Shown here: in pieces, positions 43,125-54,713 of the stretch
How positions within the stretch are numbered: position 1 is the stretch's first letter
Layout of the letters: each line of letters opens with the position of its first letter
Source: Antedon bifida
Lineage: Eukaryota > Echinodermata > Crinoidea > Comatulida > Antedonidae
Assembly (NCBI GenBank): GCA_963402885.1
Contig: OY727102.1
Location: 8,122,001-8,186,000, forward strand
DNA: 64,000 nt
Direction of reading: 5' to 3'
Position numbers and translations under genes: made by a program
Notes under the pieces: model-generated
Told to the model about the DNA's origin: nothing
Database searches by the model: none
What the model saw: the letters and a program-made list of their open reading frames with translations, nothing else

Positions 43125-44229
43125 GTAGTTTCTTGCTTGTGACTTTTCATTGGTGTCTGTATGATCACTGCTGCCAGAAGATTGGCTAAAAAAAAGAGGT
43201 AGCTGGAATGCCCTCCAGATTAGCCATCATGGCATTTGTGTCTGTCTGTTTTCCGGTTTCGCTGTTTGGTGTGGAGAGTGGAGATATGGAAATCATATCA
43301 CGTTTATGGAAAGGTTGTCTATCAACAGAAGTGGAGGGAAAGTCTGTAGGATCAACCTGTGGTGTTGAGTCAACGGAATCAGATGATATGGTTACTATGT
43401 TTGCGATTCGTTGCTTCTTCTTCGGTCGCCTTGTTTTCTTTTTTCGTACTATAAAAATGTAGATTCAGTAATATAAACACATACTTTTGAGGTAAGTTCG
43501 TTACAAGAAGAAGTAACAATAAACCAATCTATTACGTACACTACGTACGTAGAAGTTTTTTAAAAATTTGTACAAATAAGAAACCATTTGTCTAAATTTG
43601 TAGAGTAGACCTAATTTACCTTTCCTTTTGATTACTTTCTTGGGACCACTGTCAACATACGAAGTAGATGACAAGCAAGATGACAATATTTCAGGTAAGC
43701 ACACTCTCTCAATATCGGGACAAAGTGATTAGGGATCTATGTACCCACATAACAAAAATCGGATGTCTGTCAGCTGTTTCTTCGGCAAGGGTAAAAACTT
43801 CTATTCAATATGCGATGTGCATTGTCAGTAATGCCATTATAAGGAGGATACACAGAAATAATTTCTTGCCCTATAACACTAGACAACGCCTGTATCTGCC
43901 AATCAAGACTGGTTAAAGCAATTTTTGAATGTTTGTGCAGTTCCTTGTAGAATGTTTCTTTTTCTATAAATAATAATAATATAAATAAATGTTCTTATGC
44001 GAAGTTCAGTAGCAATGTTTTCATTGCCAGTCAAAGCAACAGCTACGGCATTGAACAAGCAGCTACCGTCACCAGCAACAGATATAGGGATAAAATGCCC
44101 ACCTCCACATTTGTTCATATACTTGTAGAAATAGCATGAATGATATACTGTTGGGATTGGTATGTCCTTCTGTAACGGCCTGATGTATAGTCTTCCCGTT
44201 GAGAGAGGCCGCATTTCCTCAACCGACAA
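43125..44229 (-). pseudogene. OTU-domain (vertnin-like) gene, upstream exons of the hAT exon
   Basis: Exon 1 (43619-44229): VYHSCYFYKYMNKCGGGHFI, then SVAGDGSCLFNAVAVALTGN with the OTU DGxC box, ATELRIRT, WQIQALSSVIGQEIISVYPP, HRILNRSFYP and IPNHFVPIL, the block order of an OTU/vertnin-like protease fold; at least one frameshift lies near 43730-43780. It ends at donor GGAAAG/GTAAAT. Exon 2 (43125-43451) starts at acceptor TTTTTATAG. The exon 1 to exon 2 join is in phase and creates the basic run GPKKVIKRKVRKKKTRRPKK, a nuclear localisation signal by pattern, followed by a Ser/Thr-rich linker. A T8 run causes a stop near its end, then donor ACAT/GTAAGC. The next acceptor downstream is that of the hAT exon. 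Confidence 0.5.
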
Positions 44230-44433
44230 TTAAAATGCAATATGATATGTAATAATATAGTGTAGGCCTATAAGGTTTTTTTTGTCACATTTTTGTGGAG
44301 AAAGATTACAAATTGTGAAACTTAATACCGACGTCAGAAAAATTAATGAAAGGCCCCGCTATAGAATTGAAATACTATAGGTCGTCTCCAAAGTTATGTT
44401 TCAAAGTAAATTCAAATTTCCAGAATTTAGAAG

Positions 44434-46198
44434 TCAGAATCTATACCTATATAGTATACTTCGGACCTCTTCGGCATCTGCATTACAGGTAAACCATATC
44501 TTTTTCTTTCCAATGCCGTTCGCCTGCAGTATACGCTGGTATGCTAGAGATGGTACTTCAATGCAGTCCTTTGTTGGCAGACACATAATTTCTTGTGTCC
44601 AATGTCTTACTGAAAACAAAATTATATTGTTCATTTCAGTTCTACTGCTTAAACTTGAAAGTATGGTAAACCTAACCTATATGCCATTTGTCTCTACAGA
44701 AAATGATGGAGTTCGTATACAAGCTGCTTTATCTCTGGCAGTTACAAATCCTTGATTATGCAATAATGGGACCGATTTGTGTGTATTGGTAAATGTTATT
44801 CTGGAGTTGGTAGCAAAATTTGCGAGACTGATCATATTATCAAAAAGTGGATTCTTTGGTCGGTTACAGTAATGTTGGATAATGCTGTTGATAAATATGT
44901 CATTATCATTTTTTGACAAGTGAAAAAAAAAAAAAGCAAGCCTGACAGATAATTAATAAGAATGTTACATTTTGCAGTATAGGGCCAAAATAAAATTAAA
45001 TATTAATGTATACTGTACTATGAATTTACACATTTTAAAATTAAAGACAACATGCTGTACATCTTCATATGTAATAGTTGCATGATCAGCAGACTTGGGA
45101 CAAACTAACTTTTTAAGTACAGCCTTGAAAATCCTGTCATTCAACACAGCTTTTCTAGGTTTGTCATTGTGATACACAACCTGGATCATATCTTTCATCC
45201 ATTCAGGTGATGACAGTACTGCATTGACAACATCTGAATGTGTTATGCCTTTAAATTTAAAAAAGAAATCATTTCCTGCCATTGAAAGAAGGATTGGAAT
45301 GAGGATTTTGTGTTCACTGTACTTTTTTTCTAACTGTAGAATTATTTTGGTTATGTTGTAACAGTCATCTCTACCCCCAGTCTTCTTGAGTATCACAATG
45401 ATCTGGTGTTTGAATTTTCCATTTTGGGCTTTGGCCATTATTCTTTGTAATCCTTCATTTGTAAATTGAGCACAGATGGGTGTAGTAGATGTGGTACCTG
45501 TAACACCTTGTTTCAACAAATGGTCACTGTCCACATAAAGATTTAAGTTTCTTTTGATTAGTAAGTTGATCAAGATGCTTTGCAAACCATTTACTGATCA
45601 ATGCTTTGCCAAGAGACGTTGCTGTTATACCCTTTTTGTTAAAGGTATCTTTGTTAAGGATTTCGTCAGCATTGAGCAAATGAAGGCTTGACACTTTGGT
45701 CTTTTTCTTCTTTCAATTTTGTCTTTCGCCCATTTAACAAAATTCTGGAGTGAAAGAATATTTTTCCTCGCATATTATGATGTTGGTGCTATTGCGGTAG
45801 AAGAAAAAAAGTGGCTTTAAAAGCGTTCTTTGCACATGTTCAACATATTGAAGACCAGTTGAACATTTTTCTTGAAATTTCGAGCCTGCAAATTCGACTT
45901 TTCTTGCAGTCTGAAAGAAATGAAGCCTATTTTCTTGTTTTCAACATCGCCTGTTATGAGTAAGTTTAGTAATGACTTCTTTACACCTGCTTGCTTTCCT
46001 GATGCCAATTTCTTGCCTCTCCAGTCCAGGAAAGATTGGCATTGGTTGAATTTACTTTGAACTGCTTTTTTAACTTTGGTATTCCAATACAGCCGATGCC
46101 TCTAATTTCTTTTCTTTCTTTTGCTTTGATGTCAAATATATGTTGCTAGTGGAATCTTTTATTTTACTTCGAACTAATGTTGTGCCTGTATTCGCCAT
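44434..46198 (-). pseudogene. Unrecognised broken gene(s)
   Basis: A start at 46198 (MANTGTTLVRSKIKDSTSNI) is followed on the minus strand by pieces in changing frames. These are KKSLLNLLITGDVENKKIGF (45817-46008), a 206-residue frame (44965-45585) with CAQFTNEGLQRIMAKA, ILIPILLSMAGNDFFFKF and KGITHSDVVNAVL, then 44677-44919. Last comes 44434-44634 with DCIEVPSLAYQRILQANGIG and KKKIWFTC, a block I associate with the N-terminal part of multi-copy HECT-type ligase genes. The AGNDF..KF.GIT stretch is reminiscent of PIN/XPG-like nuclease tails, but I would not name it. The pieces may belong to one or two genes. Confidence 0.35.
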
Positions 46199-46381
46199 GG
46201 TTTTTAATTTCTTTAAAAATTAATTTTAAAAAATGAGTGCTGCAGGACATTTTACATCATCTAGAAATGGCATATCTTTTTCTCTAAGTCCCATGATATT
46301 TTCTGATGTCTTCTGATTAGATACTCTCCTGCTGGATAACTATCTCGATCCAATATGCATGTTGATAGATGGATTTTGTTT

Positions 46382-46955
46382 TCATTTGTTCCTCAATTTG
46401 TCAACATTTCTTAGATGGTCAACAGCTGCCATCCTTTCAGCAGTAGATTCTTCTGATGATCCAGGACGAAATGCCTTTGCGGATGTAATATGCTCTATTT
46501 CGCGGTATGCATCAAGACCAAAGTTGGCACCCCCTTCACTCATTTGCAAAGACCACATTTCTTGTTTCATCTCCTGATAAAAGATCTGGTTTGATAAAAT
46601 CTTGATGAATATTGAATGCGGTAAGTATCATTAGCAAAACTGACATTGCGAGATCATCCAAGTTCAGATTAGACGGCAATTCTTGTATTAGTTGGTGTAT
46701 GAACCAGTTCGCTATTGTTAATTCCCAATTTCCTTCCATTCTTATTCAGCTGGTGGTGGGATGTCATCAATTTTACCACACTTTGGAAGAAACTTCACCA
46801 CACACTGGTAGCCCTGTTATTTTAGGTTTCAGGTCCTTGGTGAGTTCCTTTAGAACACCTTTGTTCACCAGATACATAGAGTATGGGGTAATACCAATCT
46901 GGTGGTAGCAGTGAGGATAATTTCTTAAATGGCATGCATGGCCCAGTATCTTCAA
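46382..46955 (-). pseudogene. Unrecognised broken coding region
   Basis: Pieces on the minus strand join by frameshifts: LVNKGVLKELTKDLKPKITG (46773-46955), LDDLAMSVLLMILTAFNIHQ (46536-46739), GGANFGLDAYREIEHITSAK (46382-46530). Composition is coding-like; no family recognised. Confidence 0.3.
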
Positions 46956-47026
46956 CTACATCCAGAAATAATTTAAAAGATATACAGAATAGTTAAAAAC
47001 AAATAAATAAAATAAAAAATGTAGGA

Positions 47027-47480
47027 TCACTTAGATGACATTAGAGTTGCTATATTTTTGAGTTTATAAATATTTTTCCCAGTTACTTTTGTTCTAATTT
47101 CAGTTGGTAAAAGATTCCATTCCTTTGTTGCTCTGTATTTGAAGGTTCTTTTACCTTGAGCATTTTTCCAATTTGGTGTTATTAATGTTTTACAACTTTG
47201 GCTACGGGTGCATTTGGGGTGGAGGGAGTCATTAAGCTTAAACATTGAGGATAAATATGATGGTGAATGGCCATTAATGCATTTGAAAGTTGTAAATAGT
47301 AGATGTTCCCTCCATCTTTCATTTAGTGTAACCCAATTAAGTTTTTTAAAAATATAATTTATTGGTGTATATATATCTGTGGATAACAGAACTCTACCTA
47401 ATCTATTTAATAATATTTGAAGCCGTATTTAAAATTTGATTTGTACAATTAGTCCATACAGCACTACAATAGTAGATAGC
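47027..47480 (-). pseudogene. LINE RT C-terminal fragment
   Basis: Two pieces form the end of a LINE ORF2. The upstream part (47250-47480) has VWTNCTNQILNT, then LNWVTLNERWREHLLFTTFK and CINGHSPSYLSS, the usual thumb/tail region. The last frame (47027-47245) has TRSQSCKTLITP and RTFKYRATKEWNLLPTEIR, the terminal (A)(K/T)xWNxLP block. A short A/T-rich tail follows at 46985-47026. Frameshifts separate the parts; endonuclease and catalytic core are missing. CR1-like by pattern. Confidence 0.65.
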
Positions 47481-48082
47481 AACATGTGTAATAGCAGATC
47501 TATTACCTGTGAGGTTCCTCTTGAATTCACTTGAACAAATTGAAGGCATCAGATTTTTCACCAACTAGATCAACAATATCGGAGACATTTCTCCACTCAT
47601 TAAATGATGACGGCCAACCAACATACGTCACTAACCACTGCTCTCCAACGATGTCAAGTATATCAAGTTCCCATAGCCTGAAAAAAGTTATATTAATAAT
47701 ATTAATAATGCTTTCAATTAAAATTATCTAAAATACTGTAGAGCGTAGACCATTCTTCTTTTTAATTTTTTTCTTTATTCTTTTACAGGGTACATTTACT
47801 TATTCTAATTCACATTCAACAGTGGGGAACCTGCCACTTACAGAATGGAATATGACAAACATACAACATGACGGACATACAAACCGTACATGTGACATAC
47901 CCATAATAATGTACATTGAATGTGTTGTTATGATTCTTCTTTACCTGTTAGGTTAGTTTTCACATTTTAAATTTCAATGCAGGCTAAAAAAACAACAAAT
48001 AATTATTTTTTGCTTACTTAGTTGTTGACCAGGTTGCCCTCTTTCCCTGCACAGCACAAAATTCCGGACCCTTTGTCAAGCC
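47481..48082. other. Gene-poor stretch
   Basis: I see nothing coding between the LINE fragment and the palindromic element. Confidence 0.35.
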
Positions 48083-48211
48083 CCTTTCTCACAGACGTGC
48101 CTGCAATATACCGGTATGATGCTGGCGTCATGCCGGTATCGTTACCGGCATATACCCATTCTCATCGGACCTGAAATATAACCGGTATATACCGGCTTTC
48201 TGTGAGAAAGG
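48083..48211. mobile_element. 129 bp palindromic MITE-like element with ACCGGTAT words
   Basis: CCTTTCTCACAGA at the left is mirrored by TCTGTGAGAAAGG at the right. Inside are ATACCGGTAT, GCCGGTATCGTTACCGGC and AACCGGTATATACCGGC, each itself palindromic. The interior also pairs imperfectly. Non-coding. No clear target duplication. Confidence 0.65.
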
Positions 48212-48232
48212 AGTCGGTCATATTCGGCCAAA

Positions 48233-49740
48233 TCATAATATATGGCCAAGTATGCCTTTGCTCCCCAGACCTGTTGTTTTAGTCTTTAATGAATTCTGAT
48301 CGATATCCCGGTTACTTGACTGCCATACAGGAATCAGACAGAGGGCAGCAATTGTTAGTGTAGAGGATGTACAGCAGGAGGATAGGACACATCCTTGTGG
48401 CGAACCGGTATTATTGTAGAGTATATTAGAGGTGCGTTTGTTTACTTTGACTTGTATGAAATGTAGGAGTGTTGCTGTAGCATCCTCTACACCACGATGC
48501 GCTCTGTATGCAAACTGCATTGGGTCAAGCTTATTTTCAACGAAAATCGTTTAAAGCCTTAACAGGTGACAGCTTTGGAACAGGAACAATAAGTTAGTGT
48601 TTCCAAATAGATGAAACAACTGATAAATTAAGCAACATTTGAAAAATGTGCTGAAACAAACCTGGTATAGAATGTATTTAAGGATTCCGCCAGGCTTGCT
48701 TCATCAAACCCGGAGAGCATCTCAAAGGGAGCCTTCTTTTTAGAACCTGTCATCAATCATTCCATGCTTTTCTCGTGTTTTTCAACCTTTTTTTTTAAAT
48801 TTATTTTTACTCTTTTTAATACTGTTTTTTAACTGGTGTTTTGCTTGTATTAATTTATTTTTTTCATTACATTTGAATGCTAACCTTTTGTTCATTAATG
48901 TCTGCAGCGGAATCAATAAATAAATCTCAATCCGTTTTATCAAGGCAGTCTTGAAGGCGTTCAATATTCTCAGGATGCCATCATTTAATGCGTCTATCTT
49001 TGGTTTCGCGGACTTCTGTTTGTAAACAGGCAATAGCTGGATCATTTCGTGGTCAGAGGCTCCGATAGCAGGCATTTTATAGGACTTGTAAGCTTGTTTT
49101 ATGTTTCCGTAGCATAAATCGAGTGTTCGATCTCCCCTCGTTGTACATGTGATGTACTGCTTAAAATTTGGCAGTACACGATTCAAACGACAATGATTGA
49201 AGTCACCAAGGGCAAATATTGGACTGTCTGGGGATTTGGTTGATATCACATCCACATGTTCTAGAACTGTGTCCGCTGCTGTTTCAGCATTTCCATCAGG
49301 GGGAATGTAGACCAGTAGAGAGACAAGCATTTCAATATTTGGCGTGTATATCTTGTTGTGAGCAGTAACATTTGTGCACCATTTTTTATTTATATAGCAG
49401 CATACGCCACCGCCTTTGGGTTTGTTTGAGTCTGATGTGCGATCACATCTGAAAATTGAAAATCCGTCCATGTTAACCAAATTGTCAGCAACTTTTTTTC
49501 ATAGCCAAGTTTCCGTAAGGCACAACAGGTTTATATCTCGAAAAGCACGATCATATTTTATCAATGCATTTATTTCGTCTTGTTTGTTGCATAGCGATCT
49601 AACATTTGATAGTATTATACTAGGTAGAGGTAAGTGATTTGGTCTCTTACGTAGACGTTGTCTAACACCTCCCTTTTTTCCTCGTTTACGTTGTTTTGTT
49701 GTTTTTGGTTCATCAGACGAACTCCATATGTGATCTTAAA
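48233..49740 (-). pseudogene. Rex1/L2-like LINE with endonuclease, internal RT deletion
   Basis: From 5' to 3' on the minus strand: a basic leader (GGVRQRLRKRPNHLPLP), LSNVRSLCNKQDEI and CLTETWL (49480-49690), then the AP-type endonuclease frame (48782-49480). That frame has KGGGVCCYINKKWC, ALGDFNHCRLN (catalytic Asp/Asn), TTRGDRTLDLCYGNI and the terminal GASDHEM. A Lys-rich linker follows. The RT is cut: ALNDFR is joined directly to DPMQFAYRAHRGVEDATATL, skipping motif 1-2 sequence, and the frame ends at 48233 soon after TGSPQGCVLS. The catalytic YADD is lost. One in-frame stop lies after TETWL. Same family as the copy at 2569-4640. Confidence 0.8.
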
Positions 49741-50242
49741 ATCAAGATTTATCTGTGGAAAAATAATGGTAAAGACAAGTGATAAATATGTGAATAATTT
49801 CATTCTGCTAAGTTACATATCAAATATCGAGCGGTGTATAGGGGCCAAGCAGTAAGGCAGGGGCGCCACAAACCACAGCCATAACATTGGCAAGGCTTCA
49901 TTCGTGGAAACATCTCAAGCACTTTTGTTATTGTTGGATTTTTTGTTTTAATGATCGTTGACCTCATGGTGGCTGTCTTCTTAAAATTATTATGTCCTTA
50001 CCTGCGCAGTATTTTCACGGTTAGGTGGGTGATACTTCATCCATTCAATCTTAAATAAGATCTTCAATCTTTTCAGCTTTGGTCACACAGACCCCTTAAG
50101 AAAATAAATACAGTATTATTTTATTAATATTACACATGTTTTAGTAGCGGCTACTAAAACATGTGTGAGTGTGTACTGGCCTAGCTAGCTAAGGCCTGTC
50201 CTATAAAACATATTTATTTCAATAATTAATACTAGGCCTAGC
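49741..50242. other. Gene-poor stretch
   Basis: I see nothing coding; a short inverted repeat TTTTAGTAGC/GCTACTAAAA lies at about 50140-50162. Confidence 0.35.
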
Positions 50243-50548
50243 CTAACTAAAAAAGCCTTGTGTTGTATTTTTAAAAATGGGACTTGTGAAAATTGTACAA
50301 CATTTAAACCAACCTTTAGTGAATGTGTTGACACATTTGGTGTCCGAACACCATTTACAGAAACATAACTGCTCACCATCACCGGCATACTCCACCCTGA
50401 GCCATTGGTATTTGGATAACCATTTCCCCATGAGCTCCCTGCTGGCGTTAGTATTTCTCGTGGCCTCATATGCAGGCTTCCATTTCTTATTATTATTAGG
50501 AGGCCTAGCATTCTGACTAGATTCTGGACGGATCAGCCACTTATCCAT
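50243..50548 (-). CDS. TTF/BED-type zinc-finger first exon (hAT-like)
   Basis: The frame starts MDKWLIRPESSQNARPPNNN and contains KWLSKYQWLRVEYAGDGEQL and CFCKWC, the CxxC start of the TTF/BED-like finger found at the N-terminus of many hAT transposases and ZNF862-like proteins. A donor-like AAAG/GTTGG follows FTKG near 50300, so the coding part is probably about 80 residues. The GC-richer segment 50570-50830 upstream, with a CCGCC-rich patch, may be its promoter. No downstream hAT core is seen to the left, where the En/Spm-like gene lies, so it may be a stranded first exon. Confidence 0.4.
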   Translation of the reverse strand: MDKWLIRPESSQNARPPNNNKKWKPAYEATRNTNASRELMGKWLSKYQWLRVEYAGDGEQLCFCKWCSDTKCVNTFTKGWFKCCTIFTSPIFKNTTQGFFS

Positions 50549-51129
50549 AATTATAATGTCGCAGAAAAAAAGGTAAAAAAAACACCACCAAGGCGCGCCA
50601 ACCTCGATAGTCGATCACAGAGAGAGGAGCAAAAAGTTTTAAGAAACAAACAAACTTTGTCATCTTGGCGGCGCTGTTTATAAACAACTGCAGAGTACAG
50701 CAAGCGCGACGAAGTTGTTGTTACAACCTGTTTCAGTACTGATCGAGACGCGATCTCTGCCCGCGAGACATGAGAAGCTAGCGGCTTTGCAATGATAGGC
50801 CTAGGTTTGTGCCGATTGAGCATTAGCTATTTGGCGAATTGCAGCCAATGTTTTTTCGCCAAATTCGGCTTTGATGGTGCATTTGGCGATTTGGCGAGCG
50901 ACAGCTTAAACCCTGAATGATAACGTTAAAAGCCTGTTGCAAAAAAAAGTTATTTTTAAAATAAGCAAACAAATTATCTGTATGCATTTTAACAAGATAA
51001 TTTGATAGCTCTTACTTTTTGTTTACATTTGTAATCATGGTAAAAAACAGGCATCAAAATACAGGGTTACACATATTTAATATTGTTGAATCTTTTGATG
51101 AATACAGTACTGTTCCAGAATGAGTACAG

Positions 51130-52682
51130 TTAAGAATGTATGACGCTACGTAGAGAGATGTAGGATTTCGTATCATGTTCACAATATGTATACAAAACAG
51201 AGTGCGGAAGGTGATCCTTTAGTTCATTAGGTACTACAGTAGTGAATACAGCAGGATTATCAACAACTACAGGATAGGCGTGCAAATGTGGAACATAATC
51301 TAATGTTGAGCATTTTTTTAAAACGAAATATACAGCCCGTTGTCCAAGTACTAAAATTGAAGTTATGTATCCAAAAAGAGGCACTCCCTCAACCACATCT
51401 ATAATGACATACAAGCGAGGAATGTATGATGTGCCAAAAACTTTAACTTCTATTGCAACAAAAACATCATCATCCATATTTAAATTCAATTTGTCCATGA
51501 TTACAGCAGATCCTGACAGGTCTCTTACTTTAACAACATCTCCTGATTTACACTCGGTTTCAAATAAATTCCTAGGATTAATCCACACTGCTGTATGTAA
51601 AAGTTGATGTTTGTTTGCAACAGACAAAGCAATGTTTTTAAAATTACAGTTTACATGTCCAATTTGTTTGCTATAATTGTGCTTCATTTCATACTTTAGG
51701 CAAGCAACATTAAACAGGGGGCCTAATAAAAGAACCAATTTGAATAGCTTTCTGGCTCATCTTGTGGTCATTTAAATTTACCAAGCATGCTCTCGTAATA
51801 GAAGATGGTTTGTTTTTAACGTCAATATAGGCATATGAGAATGACTTTAATCTTCGATTTAATTCGTCAAGGGTAAAAAAATGGTTTTCAATTATCAGTT
51901 TATTTAAAACAAGCTTTACTTCAAAAAGAGCTACACCTTCTAGGATATCATGCATTATGTCAAAATTGTGTGATGTCGCAGTATGGAAATATCGCAAATC
52001 ATTTAATACACATTTTGAGCGAACTTCAGTATCTGTATTTCCATTTGCCATTCCTTGAGCGTCTTCTACATGTTCATCATGCATCTCAATTGTCCTAATA
52101 TAAGTTCAAACTGTTCCTCATAAAAGTTTGTCTGAATGTTCGGTCTGATGGCCATACATCTACGGCACAGATGACGAGCTGAAGGAGATAAAAAAACAAA
52201 AAACCAAACAAATCGTGGATTGCGAGACTGTCTACAACAACTGATGTTAGAGTCCTGTGAATGCATGTAGGACCAATGTCCAAATCAAACACATAACCAT
52301 CATCTGATTCCAGTTGTCTCATTTCATTCATAAACTGACGTAAAATTGGTTCAAACCCATATTTTTTCAAATCTTGTGAATAACAAACAGATAGCAAATG
52401 AACTGACCGCAGGTTTGAGTTTACCTTTCTAGGTAAATTTCCAATTGAATAATAAAATATTCCCAATTTGTGGATAGTTCTTTTGCTTCCTATAGGATTT
52501 ACGTCTTCAATATCATCGTAGTACAGATATATACGAAGTGCATTTGGATATTCAAAAAACAATCCATGAGTGTTATATTGTGTACAATCTCTGTACGAAG
52601 TCAATAAATGAAAATTCTTTTGCTCGTTGATTATCATGTCTCTAATGTCGACATTGTTAAGGACTTCGGAAATTGTTTTCAA
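51130..52682 (-). pseudogene. Second En/Spm-like transposase, internally deleted
   Basis: Three frames in order. N-side (52095-52682): TSYRDCTQYNTHGLFFEYPN, LYYDDIEDVNPIGSKRTIHK, LGIFYYSIGNLPRK, CYSQDLKKYG. Middle (51710-52084): the FDIMHDILEGVALFEVKLVL block, where DxMH is the counterpart of DYMH in the transposase at 36256. C-side (51130-51738): CLKYEMKHNYSKQIGHVNCN, then a roughly 130-residue tail with VPLFGYITSILVL. Between MSQKAIQI and the GPLFNVACLKYE block about 150-200 residues expected in the family are missing. Acidic residues YYDD and the DIMHD block are retained. Frameshifts join the frames. Its partner ends are not resolved. Confidence 0.6.
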
Positions 52683-52800
52683 AAATGGGATATATTGAAA
52701 TGTTTCAGTTACAAGTTTCTGTTTTGTGTAGTCTAACTTAAGTAGGCCTAGTATAGTTGTTTGAAACTTTATTTGTTTATTTGTTAAAATGTTGACCCTT

Positions 52801-53215
52801 CTAAACGTTCATTGAATGTTATTGCCAACATTAATCGAAGGTTTTATAAAACGTTCAAACGACGTCATTTTTAAATGTTCGTAGAAAGTTAAGTGTTAAC
52901 GTTTAAAATAGGTATTTTGTTGACATTCTTTAAACGTTGTTAATTTAATAGACTATTTCGTTCATAAATAGGTTCTGAAAAGGTTCAAACTTTCTTTTAT
53001 GAATACGGCTGCGTCTATAATTATTGTAATCCTCTCTAACCCTACATGATTTGCTCATCTTGTATTTAGGTATTTATTCATAAAAAAAACACATAAATAG
53101 TACAAACAGAAGACAGCCAACGGCTTAAAAATTCTGCAAAGAACGTACAAAGTAAAATTTAAGAGATTCTTATAAAAATATAATATCTAAAAGTACATAA
53201 ATTCATTAAAATGCT
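52801..53215. repeat. Short copy of the AACGTT transposon terminus
   Basis: Matches 29069-29217 (AACGTTCATTGAATGTTATT and onward), then, after skipping the foldback and a further 340 bp, 30671-30900, then, after skipping the Gypsy element, 35706-35755. It is thus a version of the left end of the En/Spm-like element without the two insertions. Homology ends at ATTCATTAAAAT (53212), which is the stop-codon region of the gene beside it. Confidence 0.85.
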
Positions 53216-53935
53216 TCCTCTTCCTCTTCTTCGTCATCATGAGTGGATGATGTACTTGTGTCTGTAGTAACATCCCGTTGAGTTAATAAAAATTATCTTA
53301 AAAATGACACAAAAATATTTTCGCAAATCAAGTAATGTCATAATCACGGTAAAACGACAAAATTGTTAATACTACGATTTAATCGCGTTTTCATGACAAT
53401 GACGTCATATACAAATATGGTTGTGGACGCCCCATGCAAAATTAATTGGCTCTTTTTGCTGATTTTAGATTTAGATAAATATTAAAGGGAAAAGATACAT
53501 TTTTAAATTCATTGTTTACCATTCTTACCTTTCACTTTGATCCACCTGGTCGATGTGGAGCATATTTTAAAATAGTTCCGATTTCCTCCTCGATTTGTTT
53601 CTCTTTAGCTTTCTGATGGACGACAAGACAGGTTCCTATATTAATTTGTAAAAGTAATTAAAATAAATGTTATTAAAATAATCTGCAGTTTTAGTAGGTA
53701 GTATTCGGCCATGGCCCTCCCTTAGACTTGTTTCCGGTGGGGTTACCAGAGCTTTGGACATTGCTGCTGGTGGTGAAACCATGCTCTCTCAACCGCACCA
53801 CAATTTGGTCGTACACCTCTCCAGCCCTAATTGTTCCATCACAAGCTACGAAACAATTGCTTGTTCGTCACGAATTAGCAGGAGTTGTCTCACCTCCGCG
53901 TCGGACCAATTTGTTCTTGCTTCTGCCATTTTAAG
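53216..53935 (-). pseudogene. Myb/SANT-like DNA-binding protein gene
   Basis: Exon 1 (about 53700-53935) starts MAEARTNWSDAEVRQLLLIR, the NWSDxEV start of the Myb/SANT-like trihelix domain common in transposon accessory proteins. After a frameshift it continues with AGEVYDQIVVRLREHGFTTS. A middle exon (about 53531-53637) lies between acceptor TATAG and donor GAAAG/GTAAGA and reads KEKQIEEEIGTILKYAPHRP. The last exon (53216-53290) ends in an acidic tail EEEEEEAF and a stop. The stop codon lies on the first bases of the AACGTT terminus. The frameshift in exon 1 and a stop before the middle donor suggest decay. Confidence 0.45.
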
Positions 53936-54341
53936 TTTATTATCAGGGGGCAAATTAATTAAAAGTCGGTGAATTGCAAAGATTGTCAATTGCAAGAAGA
54001 CACGTCTTGAGATAAAATCGTGCGAATCCCGTAATGGATTTATCGAGTGGACCTCTTCACACTGATCAGGCTTACGAACCTGACGGTAATATAATTACCA
54101 CAATTTTACTAGGTCCAGAGGTGATCTAACGGAAGCCGGCATTAAGGGGTTTTTACCCTTTCACACAGAGGCAATATTGTAATATCGCAAATGACTGCAT
54201 TACACGTCATGTTTAGATTTAATCAAGATTCCGTATCAATGTTTGATGTTTTATTCGCATGTATAAGTTCAGCCATAGTATGTTTTCTGTAGTCCATGCA
54301 CCATTCATGTGTAGAGGTATTGCGAATGTGTGCTAAAACCT
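53936..54341. other. Flank upstream of the Myb-like gene
   Basis: Slightly richer sequence with no gene; may hold the promoter of the Myb/SANT-like gene. Confidence 0.25.
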
Positions 54342-54713
54342 CTACATCATTCGCGACACAAAAGCGTACCTAGATGAATTATTTACTATCATATAATCCC
54401 ACCCAATCCCAAGTAAGTCGTCCAGCTGCGCAAAGCTTTCTAGGGTATACTCCTCATGAAATGAGTTGCTTGAATCCAAACCAAATAAAGTCATATGGTA
54501 TATTAACTTTAATTTGGCGCCTTTTACCCCCGAAACCTCGTTTCCGTTGCTGCCTGATGCATTTTCGCAGCGCAACACTTCTCTGTATGTATCTGGGCTT
54601 AATCGACATTCCAGACATCTTCTGAAGTATTCTCTCTTTACAAGCAATTTGAGTAGGCTTCGCTGTCTTTTCCTCCAATAAGCGTTCAAGTTTAACTTAA
54701 TTTTCTTTGGCAT
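54342..54713 (-). CDS. Unrecognised, two overlapping frames
   Basis: Two minus-strand frames overlap here (54342-54713, and 54454-54678 with RKCIRQQRKRGFGGKRRQIK). Both are basic; a single protein with a frameshift near 54560 is possible. No family recognised. Confidence 0.2.
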   Translation of the reverse strand: MPKKIKLNLNAYWRKRQRSLLKLLVKREYFRRCLECRLSPDTYREVLRCENASGSNGNEVSGVKGAKLKLIYHMTLFGLDSSNSFHEEYTLESFAQLDDLLGIGWDYMIVNNSSRYAFVSRMM

